From the NCBI GenBank assembly GCA_028095005.1, contig CM051459.1:315768513-315832512 (forward strand): a DNA stretch of 64,000 nt, in the 5' to 3' direction. The stretch comes from Rhynchospora pubera (lineage: Eukaryota > Streptophyta > Magnoliopsida > Poales > Cyperaceae). Positions 10,278 through 24,204 of the stretch are shown here, piece by piece. The stretch's first letter is position 1; each line of letters begins with the position of its first letter. The position numbers and the translations under genes are program-made. The notes beneath the pieces are model-generated. The model was not told the DNA's origin. It made no database searches and saw only the letters and a program-made list of their open reading frames with translations.

Positions 10278-13200
10278 CAGGTTCGTACTTAAGCTATTTT
10301 GACACTTAATTAAGAGAAATTAGCTAATTAACGGATTAGTAGAGATGATGCGTTTGTTTGCTGTCTGGAAATAGTATTGTCTGTGTTGTTTCGCGTTTTT
10401 CGATGTGATATATTCTCTGGAAGATCTTTCCATCTACATGAAAGTTGTAGATCTTTGGATTGTGATTCTTTTGGCGTTGGATTCACATTTTTCTGAATTA
10501 GTATAGATTTATTGTGAATAAAATGGCGACAGTGCGCAGAACCAGTTTCTGCTCGCACTGTCCTGTTTGAATGGCTTGAAAGATTTATATTTTGAATATA
10601 AGTACCAGTGTTCTATGGCTAGAATCAAAGAGGACTTGAAACTCTTTCTGAGCATGTATAGTTTGTTGCATGACTCGGATTAATTTGTGGGTTTTCAAGT
10701 ATGAAAAGGAAGATCTTGTCAGATCCAGTTTGTTGAGCAAATCGATTGTTCTAATAAACTGTACCAACTGAGAACTCCTTTAAAAATTCTGTTTAAATGG
10801 AATTGTTCTATTTTGAATTAGGATTCCAGGAAAATTAATTTCATAATTTTTCGTGGAAGTTTGGACCTTCAACTAGGTTAGAACATTTCGATCGACAGTC
10901 TGTTCCAGTACAGAATTTGTTGATTGTTTAGTTTGTAACTCGAACTTTCTGAACTGAACTTGGTTGTTTTCTTTTCATGTATGGATAGCCTGTAGTCTAA
11001 ACAAGTTTTTCTATGCATATTATATATATAAAAACTGGATAGAAGGTGGTCTAACAGACCAAATGGTTGAGAGGATAAGCTGAAAATCTCATAACGGTGT
11101 TTCGTGCACTTGTAAGAGATTTGTCATTTTTTATTCTCCTAGATGGTTTAAGATCTCTTCTTGAAATTTTTACTGGTAATCACAATTATGATAAGGAGCT
11201 TAAGTAATTTATTTGAGAATTTTTGGAGACCAAAAACTGTTGATTTTGTTGGATTCCATTAGTTACGTTTTTTGTTAAATTACTGTTTTTCTAAGTATTC
11301 AAATTAGTTGAAAATAATTAGAAAACTCCTTGTTTGATCTCCTTTCAGTTATGGGATGTTGAAAGAACTTTCTAAATGAATTTAAACAAGTTTGGTTGTT
11401 TAAAATTGAGAATTTGTACACGGAATTTACTTATAGCAAACGATACGCAAAGATGCTTGAAAATCGTTAATTGGAAACAAAGTGCTTGTATATGCTAACT
11501 TTGTTTTGTAGGTGGATAGTGGGTTTAGTATGGCTCAAGACTCAATGCCTTGTGGTTGTATTTGAATGCATGTGTGAATGTTCGTAATGCGGCCTTTGGT
11601 GCCATTAATTAATTAATTTGTTGATTAATTTTAATGTAACTTGTGAGGCTTGCATGCCCCTAAGACTAGGATGGGAATATGATGTTTTCACATGTATTTT
11701 GTACCTTTATTTTATATAGGATTTAGATCCTTATAGAATTTAGTGGGAGGGACAAGGATTAGATTAGTTTTGCTCCATGGACGGTGTGGCGAAACTAATG
11801 CAAGCGGGAGCCATACAAACCCACAACTATGAGATGCTTATATGTGATTGCTTGTGATTGCTATGATTTGTCATAGGCTAGGTATGGGTGTATGCTTACA
11901 TGACCACCAAACAAGTGTCACTTAATTGATTGTCCCAAACAAAACATGATTAAGTTAAATCGCCCTCCTTCTCTCTATCCCCTTCTAACGTGTATGATCG
12001 TTCATTGATGCATTCTCGCCGACGCGGGACATCGTGTTCCATCATCCGTGTCGGGGTGTAAATCGGATTTACTAGGAGCAAATAGGGAAAGGTTACTTAA
12101 CGATGTTTTCTAATCGGATTGGACATCAGGGCAAAGTTTGTGAATGTACATGTGATATTTCAAAAACCAAGAATCATATGGAATGATTGGTTGGAGAACC
12201 TACCTTACCTAGTTGTTTTGGTGTCACGCCGACGCTAGCACCATCTCAACGAAAATAGGGATCTTGGAAAACCTACTATATTAGGGACATTAAATAAATA
12301 TAGTGGGAGTTTTATTTGTTATAAATAAAACAATTGCATAAACTAAATGACCGTAAATTGATTTTGTTATAGATGTTTAAATTGTTAATTTTGTTGCGAT
12401 CAATCTTTGAAAATTAACAAACTCGTTTCTAAAAGTATTCACTTAAAGAAGTAATACCGATTCCTAAGACACGATCTTAGTGAAGAGAAATTTGAGTATG
12501 TCAATTCCCAAAACTTTCCTCAAACTACCCGAACGTAGCAACGCGATGATTGATTGACTTTTGGCGAAAAGTTATTCAATAAAGCGTGTGCTTAATATCC
12601 TCATTTGAAATTTCTAGACCTTTGTATTAGCGAATTCATATGGACTAAAATTAACTCGTACGTTCTCATCCGCTTACTCAAGAAAGTGTTCTTGGAGAAA
12701 GTAGATATTAACCCCATCATTTATGATCGATTATAAAGAATATGAGTTGACCAAGAGATTCTTCTTTTATAAGAAGTTATATGAATGTTTCATTAGCTTA
12801 CAAATCGAAAGATTGAAGTAGCTAATTAATGACTAGAGATATTAATCTCTGATATCAAGGATTGTTGATATTGTCATACGATCTCTTTGGAATCATGAAG
12901 GATATAATGTTACCTTTTTCACACGCTTGTTAATGCAAAAAGGTGATTGGTTAAGCATTCAAGAAATACTTCACCAATGTATGAGTTGAAATTTCGAGAC
13001 TCTCATTGATGAATGTCACATGAGATGTTTCATTTGCCGTTTATGGGAGACATTTGAAAGGTTGTCCGAAATACCATGATTGTGACGATTAGAAATATTC
13101 TAATCCTAAAGTGTATTTGTCGTTCAAATTATCTCACTATCTCTAATTTACACTAGTAACTTGATACTAGTTCATATGCTCGCATTTAACGAAATGTGTT

Positions 13201-14580
13201 AGCAATGAAGAATAAGAGAATGTTCGAGAGATGTAAAGTAAACTCCGTATAGGAAATGACTTATTCATTTAAGTCATTACCATTGAATGCGTAGAGTTAT
13301 CTTTATTAAGAGTTTGTTTAGGAATTGAAGGTTGCATACCTTAATTCTAAAACCTCTCAAAACGTCTTCATTTCATGATGGATGATAATGTTTCGTAAAA
13401 GACAAGATCTTTTATTATGGATTTGTTTATATGATTTCATGCATCTTGATTGAATTTGCTTGAAATAGATAAACAATTTTGAATGACAAATAGGATGCGT
13501 AAGACTTAACATAAAGTATTTTGACTTTCATGTTATATATAACCGCTTAGTCACATACATAAACGAGAATCGCATTACGAGAGTCTACGTAACATAGAGC
13601 TCGTAATTCAATTCGATTTCAAATCGATTGGTATGCGAATCATGTTTGTTAAATGACATAAGCGCCTTTTAACCTATGAAGGTTTAAGGACAAGTGAATT
13701 AATTAGGACTTATACATATCGATGTATAAAGACCTATAAGTACTTGTGCAATGAAAGGTTGTTGATACTTTACTACTTAACCAACGATCATTGTAGATAT
13801 TAACATATCTATTTGATAAGGTATAAGTATGAACCTTTTGACTAGTTCAAAGGAGTTCAAGAGTGAAGTTTAAAAGACCGTTCAAGAAAATTAGAAGTCT
13901 TACAATTAATCGTGGTAAATAAATAGTTAAGTCACATGATTTGAAATATTATCTAAAGAGTATGAAAATAGTTTCACAACTCACTCCATGAGGAACATTA
14001 TGGAATAATGTGTCGAAGAGTGGAGGTATCGAACAATATTTTGTATAGTTCGATCGATAATAAATCAAATTGACTTATTCGACTCGTATTAGGGAATTAT
14101 GTTTGAGGACAATATTGTTTACACTGAATGGTGTTCCATCGAAGCCTATTGAGGAAGATATCTTACGAGATTTTGATCTCTAAGTATAATACTTCTCAAG
14201 ATTTGGTGTTGATAAGCTTATTTCAAGATCGTTGATAAGCTTGTACCCAAATAAGACATTTAATATTTGTAGGATGCTTTATATTAAAAGGCACTACTTC
14301 CACGAATATGATAAGAACAAAGTAGTTGTAGCTAATCATAATGTAGTCTTGATGAGTTGAAATTCTCAAGAAGAAGTAGTGGGAGTAAAGTGAGCATTAA
14401 AATAGTTTATGCGTCACTACAAGAAGTACTCTTATGGGAAACTTGTCACTCCATACATGGTACTTAGTGGGAGTTGAGCGAAACTTCATTCACAAGTTGT
14501 TTTGAAAGAAGTTTAATAGTATGCTCCTTCCAATGAGGACTCAACCATCTCACGAGTTGATGATGATTCGAGAAACTCAT
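10278..14580 (+). other. Non-coding interior (leader and decayed gag region)
   Basis: This is the 5' half of the element interior. It is AT-rich with stops in all frames. The first 1.5 kb would be leader; gag should follow, but I could not recognise a capsid core or a zinc knuckle. It may have decayed beyond recognition or been replaced. Confidence 0.5.
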
Positions 14581-16130
14581 GGAATATATGAGGAATCAAG
14601 AACTCGTTCGACAATTCATTGTGGAAGTAGTTCATGAACCTCAAGTACCAATCCTACAAAAGATCAACGAGAGTTGATTGCCTAAGCCGTTTGGTGCATT
14701 GGCTTTACGACATTCTCAAACTTAGAATATGAGAATCCGTTGATAAACAAGGAAACGATGGAACGATCCGATTCCACATATATGGTTCGAATTCATATGA
14801 TCTTTAAATAAAATCCGTGTGTAACAACAAGGTATTGACCTTGGTTGATGTTCATGAAGGAGCAATCCATCAAGAACGTTTAGATCTTCAAAAGGAAAGA
14901 TCGACATGGATAACAAATCGACTATGTACAAAGCGCGGCTTCTCGCTTGTAGCTATGTCTAAGTCGATGACTAGTTGACTACGTACAAAGCACAACCTCT
15001 TGCTTGTGGCTATGTATAAGTCAATAAAGATCATTCTAGCAATAGTTATATTTCATATATGTCGATATATGGAAAAACACATAAAACCGCCTTCTTCGTA
15101 TGAATGAAGGAAGATGTTGTGCATTTGACACAAATCGAGGTTTATGTATTGCTAAAAAACATACGCATGCTTCAAGCAAGTGTTGTGGAGATTGGAATAA
15201 AAGTTTTGACAATGAAGTCAAGGAGTTGAACTTCATCAAAAGTATCTTGTATATACAAGATATTCAGTGGAAGCATAATTGTATTACTTGTATTGTTCAA
15301 GATAACAATTCATTAAATTGGGAATAACATTAAGAAAATGAATATTGTCGAGATCTCTTTGGAGAATGCTTTCTCAAATGAGAACTTGGGCGAAATCACC
15401 TAATCCTAGGAAACAAAATCTATAAAGATAGATTATGATGGATGTTAGGTTTGAGCAAATATGCATATATTGACGAAGTGTTCTAGAAACACAAAAGTTA
15501 CACTCCAAGAAAGGATGTCTAACTGTACGTCACATGGCATGACTTGAGTGTTTTAACTCGGTCTATTGCAACTCAATTCGAGAAAGTGCATGAAATAGTT
15601 CAAGCATTCTTTCATTATGAGTTTCATTGTGTATGCCATATTTATGCATTTGCCCCAATATGTAGTATCCAAAAGATATGACAAACAGTTGTCAAATGGA
15701 TACAAGAGAGACACATTTGGACGATAGTCAAGAATATCCTCGAGTACCTTATGAGAAAGAGTGATATAATGTTTCATCTCTTGAGATGAAAGAGAGCTTG
15801 TGTAAATTAATTACACTAATGCTAGTTTTTCGAAAGATTGATATAATCACAGTTTAACTACATATTTTGCTAAAAGGTGGTGTTGTAAGTTTAGAAGGTG
15901 TTCTAAATGAAATATTACAACTGTTTCCGTCACCAAAGCAAAATACATAGCAACTTGTGAAGCAAATAAAAGAAGTTTATTTCGGATCGATTTCTTAGTT
16001 GAGTTATTATGGTTCTAAGCATCTCGAACTATAACTTACTCCTAAAGAACCCAATGTTACATTGGAGATTCAAATATGATCTATAACAATATCACTTGAT
16101 ATCATATGATGGTGATCAAGAATATATATA
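14581..16130 (+). pseudogene. Decayed Ty1/copia pol (RT and RNase H traces)
   Basis: Frame jumps and stops break every domain, but short runs are diagnostic. Near 14926 a YKARL-like piece of the RT start appears, and it recurs in a tandem duplicate near 14983. From about 15383 the RT end reads ENLGEIT, ILG, KIYKDR, LGLSKYAYIDEV, matching the conserved copia DLGEA..ILGI.I.RDR...L.LSQ..YI..VL region. At about 15930-16010 the RNase H end reads TKAKYIATCEANKRS...FLVEL, corresponding to TEAEY.A..EA.KE..W...FL.EL. This fixes the class as copia in plus orientation. No catalytic motif can be called intact. Confidence 0.7.
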
Positions 16131-16383
16131 GGAGTATATATATAAATATATATAGGGTCGCACAATTTTTGGATAGGTTCGCGAACACAGTGAACACTCT
16201 AGCATGACCTCTACCTTGAGCAGTATACGAGATGCAACTTTGCATCCATACGTGGTAGACGTATGAGTAACTAGCTATAAGCGTATTATTTATTTTGAGG
16301 TCCGAAACATGTATATATGTAGATATATGACATTGTTCTCAATTCTTCGTTGGCTAGAAGTCACTATTGATTGACTCTAGGCC

Positions 16384-16394
16384 AAGTGGGAGAT
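16384..16394 (+). promoter_or_regulatory. Polypurine tract
   Basis: AAGTGGGAGAT directly precedes the 3' LTR, which is the expected position and composition for plus-strand priming in copia elements. Confidence 0.8.
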
Positions 16395-18171
16395 TGTTAG
16401 AGTTATGTCCTAGAAGTCAATAATTTAATGACTTAATTATTAGTTTATGTATGGGATGATATTTTATCATCTGTTCCTAGGTTTATTATTGACAGATTAT
16501 TCAGGTTGAGGATCTGAATAGTAGATCTCTGTGGATCATTCTTTAGAATGACAATAATAAATCTAAACGGTCCATAATCTTGATAATTAACAAGGAACAT
16601 TAATTATCTTATAAGATTAGTATGCAAGTTAAGTGATGATTAAGTTCTACTAATCATAGGTAAAGAGTCACCAACTTAATTGCATATGTGTATGTTATGG
16701 AACATAGCACAGGACTTGACCCATCGAAATAAAAATATGGATTGTGTTATGTGTCATTGTTTATTTCGTTATGATTTTGGTTCTAAGTTTGAGATGTTTA
16801 TCTTTTCCACATGAGGATAGGTTCAATAAATATCGTCTACCGCTGATTCCCGATAAGGGCTGCTATACGGACTTTATTTATGTTCTCTTGAATTGTGCGG
16901 GGAAAAGTTAATCATCAAGAAAACCGTATGTCCCTCATTAATTCACTTAGTAAGTGACGATATCTGTTTGGGCCCCTTGATGGAGATAGATTGTTTGCAT
17001 GCAACTTTATACAATTATCTCTAGATCAAGAAACGTATAATCTGCAAGAATGACACATTCCTATCTTGGATTATACGATGATATCGTGTGACATAAGAAT
17101 CAAAATAGGGAAATACATATATTCTCTTATGCAGGATTTAAATACTGTAGTAGTACTTTATTTATGCGAATTGGGAATCATAACGTGTTGCTAGATACCG
17201 CTTATGATTATTGGAATTAAATAACGATTTAATTCCATGTCCAACATAGCATAAATCCTCAAAGGGTCACACAAATAGAGCTTTAACCAAAACAGTGCAT
17301 TATTTATTCGCAACAGTGCGTGTTGCGAAAAATATGATAGTTTGATTAATTAATTGTATAGCGTTGTGGACCGTTATAATTAATTAAGTCAAAGGGATCA
17401 TATAGAAATAAATCAATGCATATACTAATCCCAAATTAATTATTAATGAGTTAATAATTGATTATGTTCAACACATTTAAATTAATTGAGCTATTGGGTC
17501 ATTATTTAATTAAGTTAAATAAAAACCCAAATTTGAGGTCAATTGAAAGGAGTAATAAATGGAATGGTTAAATGGGCTAAGCCAAGGCTTAAAGCCCATT
17601 TAAAATGTCGGCCAAGAAGGGGCATTTTGTCCAAGTGAAAGGTTGGTAGAGACTACGTCATGAGGTCTATATATAGGGGTTCATTTTGAGGGAAACCCTA
17701 GCCTCCTTCCTACCTTCTCTCTCCTCTTCTCTCCTTGGCCGAAATCCACAAAGAAGAAGAGAAAATTTCAGAATTTTCTTTACTCTTCCTCTCCTTTCTT
17801 CTACCTCAAGCTCATGAGTTGAGCACAAACTCTCTCCACCAATTAAAAGGGCTAATTGAATAGAAGAGAGCATACCTTGGGATTAGACATTCCTCTTCCT
17901 CTTGCTAGCACAAGGGTAGAAGAGATTGGTTAATCCTCTAGGTGGACTCGAGGCGGCCATCAATGGAGGAGGAGGCGAAGGAGAGCATCCCATCGAGTCC
18001 CATGCCGTAGGATCGAGCCCCGCGAATACGATTTCGCGGGAGGTACAAAATTCCACCTCTTTTCTCTTTTGTCGAATGGTTTACGTACTAGATCTCTCTT
18101 GCTCTTTGTGTTTTAATTGGATTAATTAAGAGTAATTAGTCACAAAATTAAAATTGAGCAATTTCCTAACA
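16395..18171 (+). repeat. 3' LTR of the 9.7-kb element
   Basis: It begins TGTTAGAGTTATGTCC and ends CAATTTCCTAACA. It is 1777 bp, nearly identical to 8487-10264, with scattered substitutions and one T deleted in a run near 17625. It is followed by the TSD copy TATCT at 18172-18176. Confidence 0.95.
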
Positions 18172-18176
18172 TATCT

Positions 18177-19020
18177 CATAGTAAATCCTAAAGATAGTCC
18201 GTAAGGAATCTTTGTGGAAGAAATCCCCACGTCTATCCATACCATAAAGCTCAAACTCTGGCGGGACCCTCTCTTTAATAAAAAGACCCGCTACTGGAAC
18301 CCCAAGCAGACGAACCATCTGGTTCAGGTCGATGGTGGCATTGCGATCCTCCAGAACAAAGGTGTTATCCATGTAATTCCAGTTGGTAGCCATAGCCCGA
18401 AGGATAACTGGATCCCAAGTATACCTAAACAAGGCTAATGTGACCCCTCCAAATATCTCCAACTCAGTCAGTTTCGGCCCCATATGCCCCATCATATAAC
18501 GAGTCTACTCGGTCTGCCCCAGAACCCAACGGAGCTCACCCTGAACATTCAAACCCCCAGGAGCCCAAGGAATGACATGACCCTCTGTTATCTCCATACT
18601 CAACAAATGATAATCTGAGGAGGAACCTACTCGCCCAGTAGGACCCAGAAATAGACCCTCAAAAGAACAAACCCCGTCAGCACGGCGAAACTCACTACCG
18701 GGCACAAAGGAATCATAAGCAAGGCTATGCGAACGTACCTCCGTAAGAGAAAGTGGATCAGGTCTCAAATGAGGGTAGGTGTGATCAGCATACATGGGAG
18801 AACGGTCGTGTCGAGGTAGCAAACCATGGAAATTGTCCCTACCGTGGAGAACGGCGCGTCGCCACTTAGGATAAAGATGCTCGTGGATTCCTTGCGGGTC
18901 CAGATAACATTTGATATAGGAATCAATCGCCTCATCAGAAGGCCCGTACACACCATTCCTGACTATGTCAAACCGAGGCACTGTGCTATAGATTTCCTCA
19001 ACAGGTCCTGCACCTCCCAT
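18177..19020 (-). pseudogene. Plant mobile domain (PMD) pseudogene, 5' part
   Basis: ATG at 19020 opens a frame starting MGGAGPVEEIYSTVPRFD. It runs leftward with one in-frame TAG at 18505-18507 up to the LTR insertion at 18171. After the stop come PMD signature blocks: ALFRYTWDPVILRAMATNW, NTFVLEDRNATIDLNQMV (equivalent to the family's TF...GE.T.TL.DV), RLLGVPVAG, and a GDFFHKDSLRTIF block. The frame resumes at 8486. The ancestral protein would have been about 585 residues, normal for the family. I do not see TIRs that would assign it to a MULE, so its original host element is unknown. Confidence 0.75.
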
Positions 19021-22000
19021 AAACAACAAAAAACGTTAGAAATTCCCATATCTTTGAAATGAAAGGGGCACCAGAGCAAATTGTTCCACACACAAGTTTC
19101 ACAATCTGCTCTGGTGGGGGGCATTTGTTTGCCTCTAAAAAATGCTGCAAAAAAAAAAGGTGAAAAGTGCTCATAAAATATTGCAATCCGATTCTGGTAC
19201 GTAACTCATTAGCTAAAAAAGGAGAAGGAAAAAAGGGGGGGCTACAGTCCTAAACCCCCTTTTGGTACATCAAAAATGGCGCGACCACAAGAAAATATAC
19301 CATGCCCGAAATAGGACACAAATCCATATGCTGAGCCCACATTTGTCTATGAACTGTTGAAACTCATACAATTATCCACAAAAATGAAATATCAGCCCAA
19401 TTCAGCCCAGCCCAATCCCAAAATTTTTGTTAAATGCAATAAGGCCCAACCCAAGTTAACGAAAAATGGTATACGGATCCTTTTCCTTGACGGATCCAAA
19501 CCAAACAAACCCAGCAACCCTAAACCCATTCAGCGAAGAAGGAGGAATACAGCGACCCTAAACCCAGCAACCCTCAACCCTAAACCTGTGGGACCCACAT
19601 TCTGTTAACAGAAGAAAGAAGGAAACAAGTACGAACCTGAAGAAGGAAGAATACAGTGACTGACTGGGATTTCGCCTCCCTCCAGCGCTGCACGTCGCCG
19701 CGATCCCAATGAACTACATCGTTGCATTGGTGAGTCCACTACGACCCTGTCGGCATTAAACACAGACGGTGTCAGAGGGTGAATTCCACAGAACGAAAGA
19801 TACAGAATTGAAATTGGGAGACACAAATATGCAAAATTACTCCACAAAACAACAAATTGAAGTGCTTGAGATGTTGTAGCAGCCTTGTGATGAAGGAGTT
19901 TTATGCTAATTGGGATCAATTTTAGAGGAGAAGAAAGCCGTTTGGAAAACCTAATTGACAGAAACTTCAACTATGGCGAAACCCGTACTGAACAGCACTG
20001 CCCGTGTTATAGAAGATGAGAAAATGATACAGAGATTGCCAATGATATAAAGGAACTTCAAAGAAAAGAAAATGCATGCATGAACTGCCAGGGATTAAAA
20101 AATTCCCCCGACTGGAGAAGTCCAGTAATGAAAAGGTGTGAAAGATGATGTATTGGAGACATGGCCCCTTCCCTGCAACCTATGATCTGAGAAAAGAACG
20201 CCTACTACTGTAGAGATTCCTTTGGCAGAAGAGGGGGTGAGCTTACCGCTTCAACTATAGCCGTTATGGATCAAGGCATGACCACTTTGCCTCCTATAGT
20301 ACATAGTAATGAATGTTGTCCAGGAAATGATAAAAGGTGTGAGGTGAAATGAAGCAGGTGAAGTACATTAGTTAAAGTTAACCTACATCTCACCATACAT
20401 CAAATGCTAAACAGTCAGATCATGAATCAAGGTGTGCCTTCTTGAGCATGGGATAAAATCAGACACCATAAAAAGGAAACCTGGGGAGCATGAGTTATCA
20501 AATGCAACGCATAAACTCTCCCTGGTGGGCCCAAGGGGCAAATCAGTAATCTGCAAATAAGACAAAGGAATGTAGTGCATAAGGGAAAGGGAGAAGCAAA
20601 CACACTGTCTCAATTTTACCCCTCCAGCGTGTCACATGACCTGACAGGCCTTTAATTTGGCTAAATTGGGTTAAACAAAAAAACTGAAAGCATGGGAATG
20701 TATTGGTACCTTTCTTATGCCATGAAAATAATTGAGAATGAAGGATGATCAAACAAATGCAAAATGAGATCAAGAGATGACTTTGAGTGAGGTGCTGATT
20801 GAGTGAATGAAGAATAAACTTATAGTATGTAATTATCAAAACCCGAAAACATAATCTGGTATATCAAGCATGATGATTAAGCATCCTTTCATTGATTTTC
20901 TCAACCAATTGGAAATCAACAGCACACCTCAGTTCTGACAAAAGGGAAGCTTCTTTTCACTAAAGGTGGAATAGCAAACACCAAGAGTGACCATTAAATG
21001 GAGCCAATTGGTAAACCACAGAGGAATTAAACTTTAATTCCACTTTTACCCCTCAAAATTAAGACCAAATAGATGTGAATTAAAGGGTATTGGTGAAATT
21101 TCATATAAGATACAAGTGATTCCAGTCCAGAATTCACATGGATACTCAGATAAAGCAAATGGAGAGGAAGAAGAAGCTGTTGCCTAGCTACAGTTGCATG
21201 CTCAAAATTTGATCCCCTCACAAGAACATCAGAACCATCCACTGCCTATGGATGCATGGATGAACGCCACCTGTCCCTACTCCACAACTGGCGCCGAGTA
21301 CCCCCTCCCCAAGGGAAGCCAGTGGATAAGAGGTAGCAAGCATGGCCTGGTCCTACCAAATGCCAAGTGGTATGAGGACCCATTTGTCATAGGCATCCTA
21401 CATGGCAAGTAGAAAGAAGTAAATTGCAGGGCCACTATCCCATCCCCAGCCTATAAATGCCAGGTGTCAAAAGGAATTTGGGAAGTGTAATTGAGCAGTA
21501 GAAAATAAGAAGTAAAGAAGGGATTACAAAAGCAAGGCGGCAAGGCATCTTACCATCTCAACCATTGATCAAAAATTAGGAAATTGGAGGACTGCCACAT
21601 GTCAGGTTGATGGAAGTATCAATCCCTGGAAATCTCCTATAAAAGAAGCTCCTCTTGAAGAAGAAGGGGAGGCCAATTAGTTAGTCGAAATTCTGTCAAT
21701 TTAGAAAGTCAAGTTTATTTTGCAATCAAGGTAATAGATGTAACCTCCTGTAATGGCCTCCAAAAAAAAATATAGATGATGTTTAATGCATTTGTGATGT
21801 CTTTTCTGTTCACTTTTTTTTTGTTCTTTGGAGTTCACACTGATGCTAGTGAGGAGCGTGACATAGATTCCACACTCATGAACATCAGTTGTGCCTCTGA
21901 AAGGTCATGCATGAAGAAGTAATCAATATCAACATAAGTTTCTTACCTTTTAGTGTGTAGTTAGAGACTGTTGGCTTCATGGAGAGCGTGACTTAGATTC

Positions 22001-24115
22001 CACCTCCATGGATGTCATGCTAGTTTCTGGCTTCAGTTTGTCTAAATACTCATGTCATGGTGACTTCCCTGAGTCTGTCATACAAATAGTTCATAACAAG
22101 GGTTTGGTAGATTAAGCTTTTGTCACGATAAAATGATTAGTGCCAGAATAGGGATAAAGTTATTTTGTAAAAAAGAATGAAGAAGTCGGGTTTTTATAAA
22201 AGCATAATATATACACTTTAAAATGCATGCAAGTGTAGGTTGCATCCATATAAATTTTCTTAGGTTTGTTTGTTTTTTTTTAAAAAAAAAAGGGAGTCCA
22301 GAAGCAAAGGATTGCTAAATAATCAAGTTTTCTATGCTTAGCAGATTTCAAAATCTGATTTATACAGTGAGTTAAGCTTCAAGTTGACTGAAGTGAAAAA
22401 AATGTAAGAATAACAAACAAGTCCAGGGTTCAAAATGCAATATCATCTTTCTCATGTAGGCATAAGTTTAAGTTTAGCAAAATAAAAGAATCTTTATGTC
22501 AGTAAGGTATGTGATGAGTCCTGAAAATCAATAAAAAAAAATCTATCTTTCCAGTTTTAGCCCTTTCGCAAATGTAAGTCCTCCCAGTAGCATGTGGTAA
22601 AAAATCCTGATTTTGACTCAAACTAGGTTCAGGCTGCATATCCTAAGGTTTGCTTTTAAAAAAAAACAGAGAGGGAATTCTGTTTTCTAAAAAAAACAAT
22701 AAATAAAAAAATATATATAAAACGACATATGTTTGATAAAGGGAAGTCATGCTTTTAGCATAATGTTTTACAATGGTATAATTAATAAAATGTAGTGGGC
22801 TTGAATGCTTTGAGACTCCTGTATTGTTAAGTTTCATTGTTGCTTGGGTCACTAATCAACGTCGATAAGTTTTTATGTAACCACTAAGCATGAAATGATC
22901 AATTCCTAAGTATTGGGTCCCTGGCTGTAAATTAAACCCCTCTCGTCCAATTGCTTTATAAAATAAAGAAATTGACAATCTCCAGCTGTAGGCATAAAGA
23001 TGCTAAATCTCAACGTATGTCACTGGGTACCAGCGAATAGGTGAGTTTGTATACCACACCTGTACCAGACATGAAGTACTTAAGGAGACCAAACCAAAAG
23101 AATGTAATAATAACAAAAAATGAATGAATAACCAGCAGAAAGGAATTGCCTGAAACCAGACAAGCACGAAGTGAAAATTACATGAGAATTAAAAATGACA
23201 ATCTACATGAAGTGACATCTGAAACTGTAGTGAGTAATGGAAATCAAAAGATGAGGCCCATGCTGCTTGAAAGTGTGTATAAAGGAATGATAGGGACTAA
23301 AGTGAATAAAATGGTTGCATGACATGTTCCTAAGAGTAGTGATGAAACAAAGAAAAAAACAGATATATCCTGATAAAACTTGAAAATATGTTTCAAATTA
23401 TAACAAAGAAATGTTAAGTATGTTCAAAAATAAGTCAAAATGGGATTTCGTCAAAAGGGATGAACAACATGGCATAAAATTCACATACAAATATTCAATT
23501 GTCATGTAAGCACAGTACCTTAGCCAAACTAATATAAAATATAAGAGTGTCTCACCAATGTCATTTAGTTAAACCTCTAGAAACCTCCAATTTGGTCCTT
23601 CAGCCCAGCTCGTGGAATAAGTGAAATCTTAAGGAAACTTCAATGAAACGGTAAATTGAAAGAACCAGCTTAAAGAGGAAGGTGGGACGACCCCAAGCAG
23701 CCCTTTCATGTCAGCAATGGCGTAGTAAAACCATGGGAGTAGTTCAGCAAAGTCTTGACGGGTCAACCCATTTCGCCATGGCTAATCTTTCTCAGGGAAG
23801 TCAAACGATAATGAACGGTTGACCAGCGCGAATCCTAGCGAAATCCTAGCGGACGGATCTTAAGCCTAACGGCCCTGAGGAAGGGGTCGCATGGGCATGG
23901 TGCATCGTCGGAGTATCGTTAGCAACAAAATCCGCAAAACGGCTACGGATCAAACCCGGGCACACGCGGTCCACAGTCTCAAACGTGAGCCAAGTGATTC
24001 AGTCAGCGTGGATCTTTAGCGCATCCCTGATCTTCTGTGACGTCCAGCTTGTAGCGACTCCCTGACAGCATAACACACACAGCAAAGTCTCAACCAATCA
24101 GAAAATTTTGCGAAG

Positions 24116-24204
24116 CATAACTTTGTTTAAAATTAAAAAGTTTAAGGGATAACTTTGTTCCTGACAGCATAACTTTGTTTAAAATTAAAAAGTTTAAGGG
24201 ATGG
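24116..24204 (+). repeat. Tandem direct repeat (35-bp unit, 54-bp spacing)
   Basis: The unit cataactttgtttaaaatt... occurs at about 24116 and again at about 24170, each ending aaaaagtttaagggat, with a short partial copy (aactttgttcctgacagc) between them. Confidence 0.8.

Larger units (their letters stand above)
8487..18171 (+). mobile_element. Complete LTR element with decayed Ty1/copia interior, inserted in PMD
   Basis: The element is 9,685 bp, with two long LTRs (1778 and 1777 bp), the TSD TATCT, an initiator-tRNA-Met primer-binding site directly after the left LTR, and a polypurine tract before the right LTR. Orientation is plus. The 6.1-kb interior has no open frame of useful length, but copia pol traces are readable from about 14.6 to 16.1 kb. 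The two LTRs differ at about 20 sites plus one indel by my count (about 1%), which contrasts sharply with the state of the interior. It is probably a non-autonomous family member moved by proteins from an intact relative. Confidence 0.92.

Noticed and set aside
19504..19590. Plant telomere-like CCCTAAA motifs
   Set aside because: Only a few interrupted copies; these are common telo-box-type sequences near plant promoters, not a telomere array.
21285..21310. TGGCGCCGAG as a primer-binding site
   Set aside because: It is not next to any LTR end.
21640..21720. Possible extra LTR promoter (TATAAAAG with AG-rich leader)
   Set aside because: No second copy, PBS or TSD found nearby, so an LTR cannot be supported.
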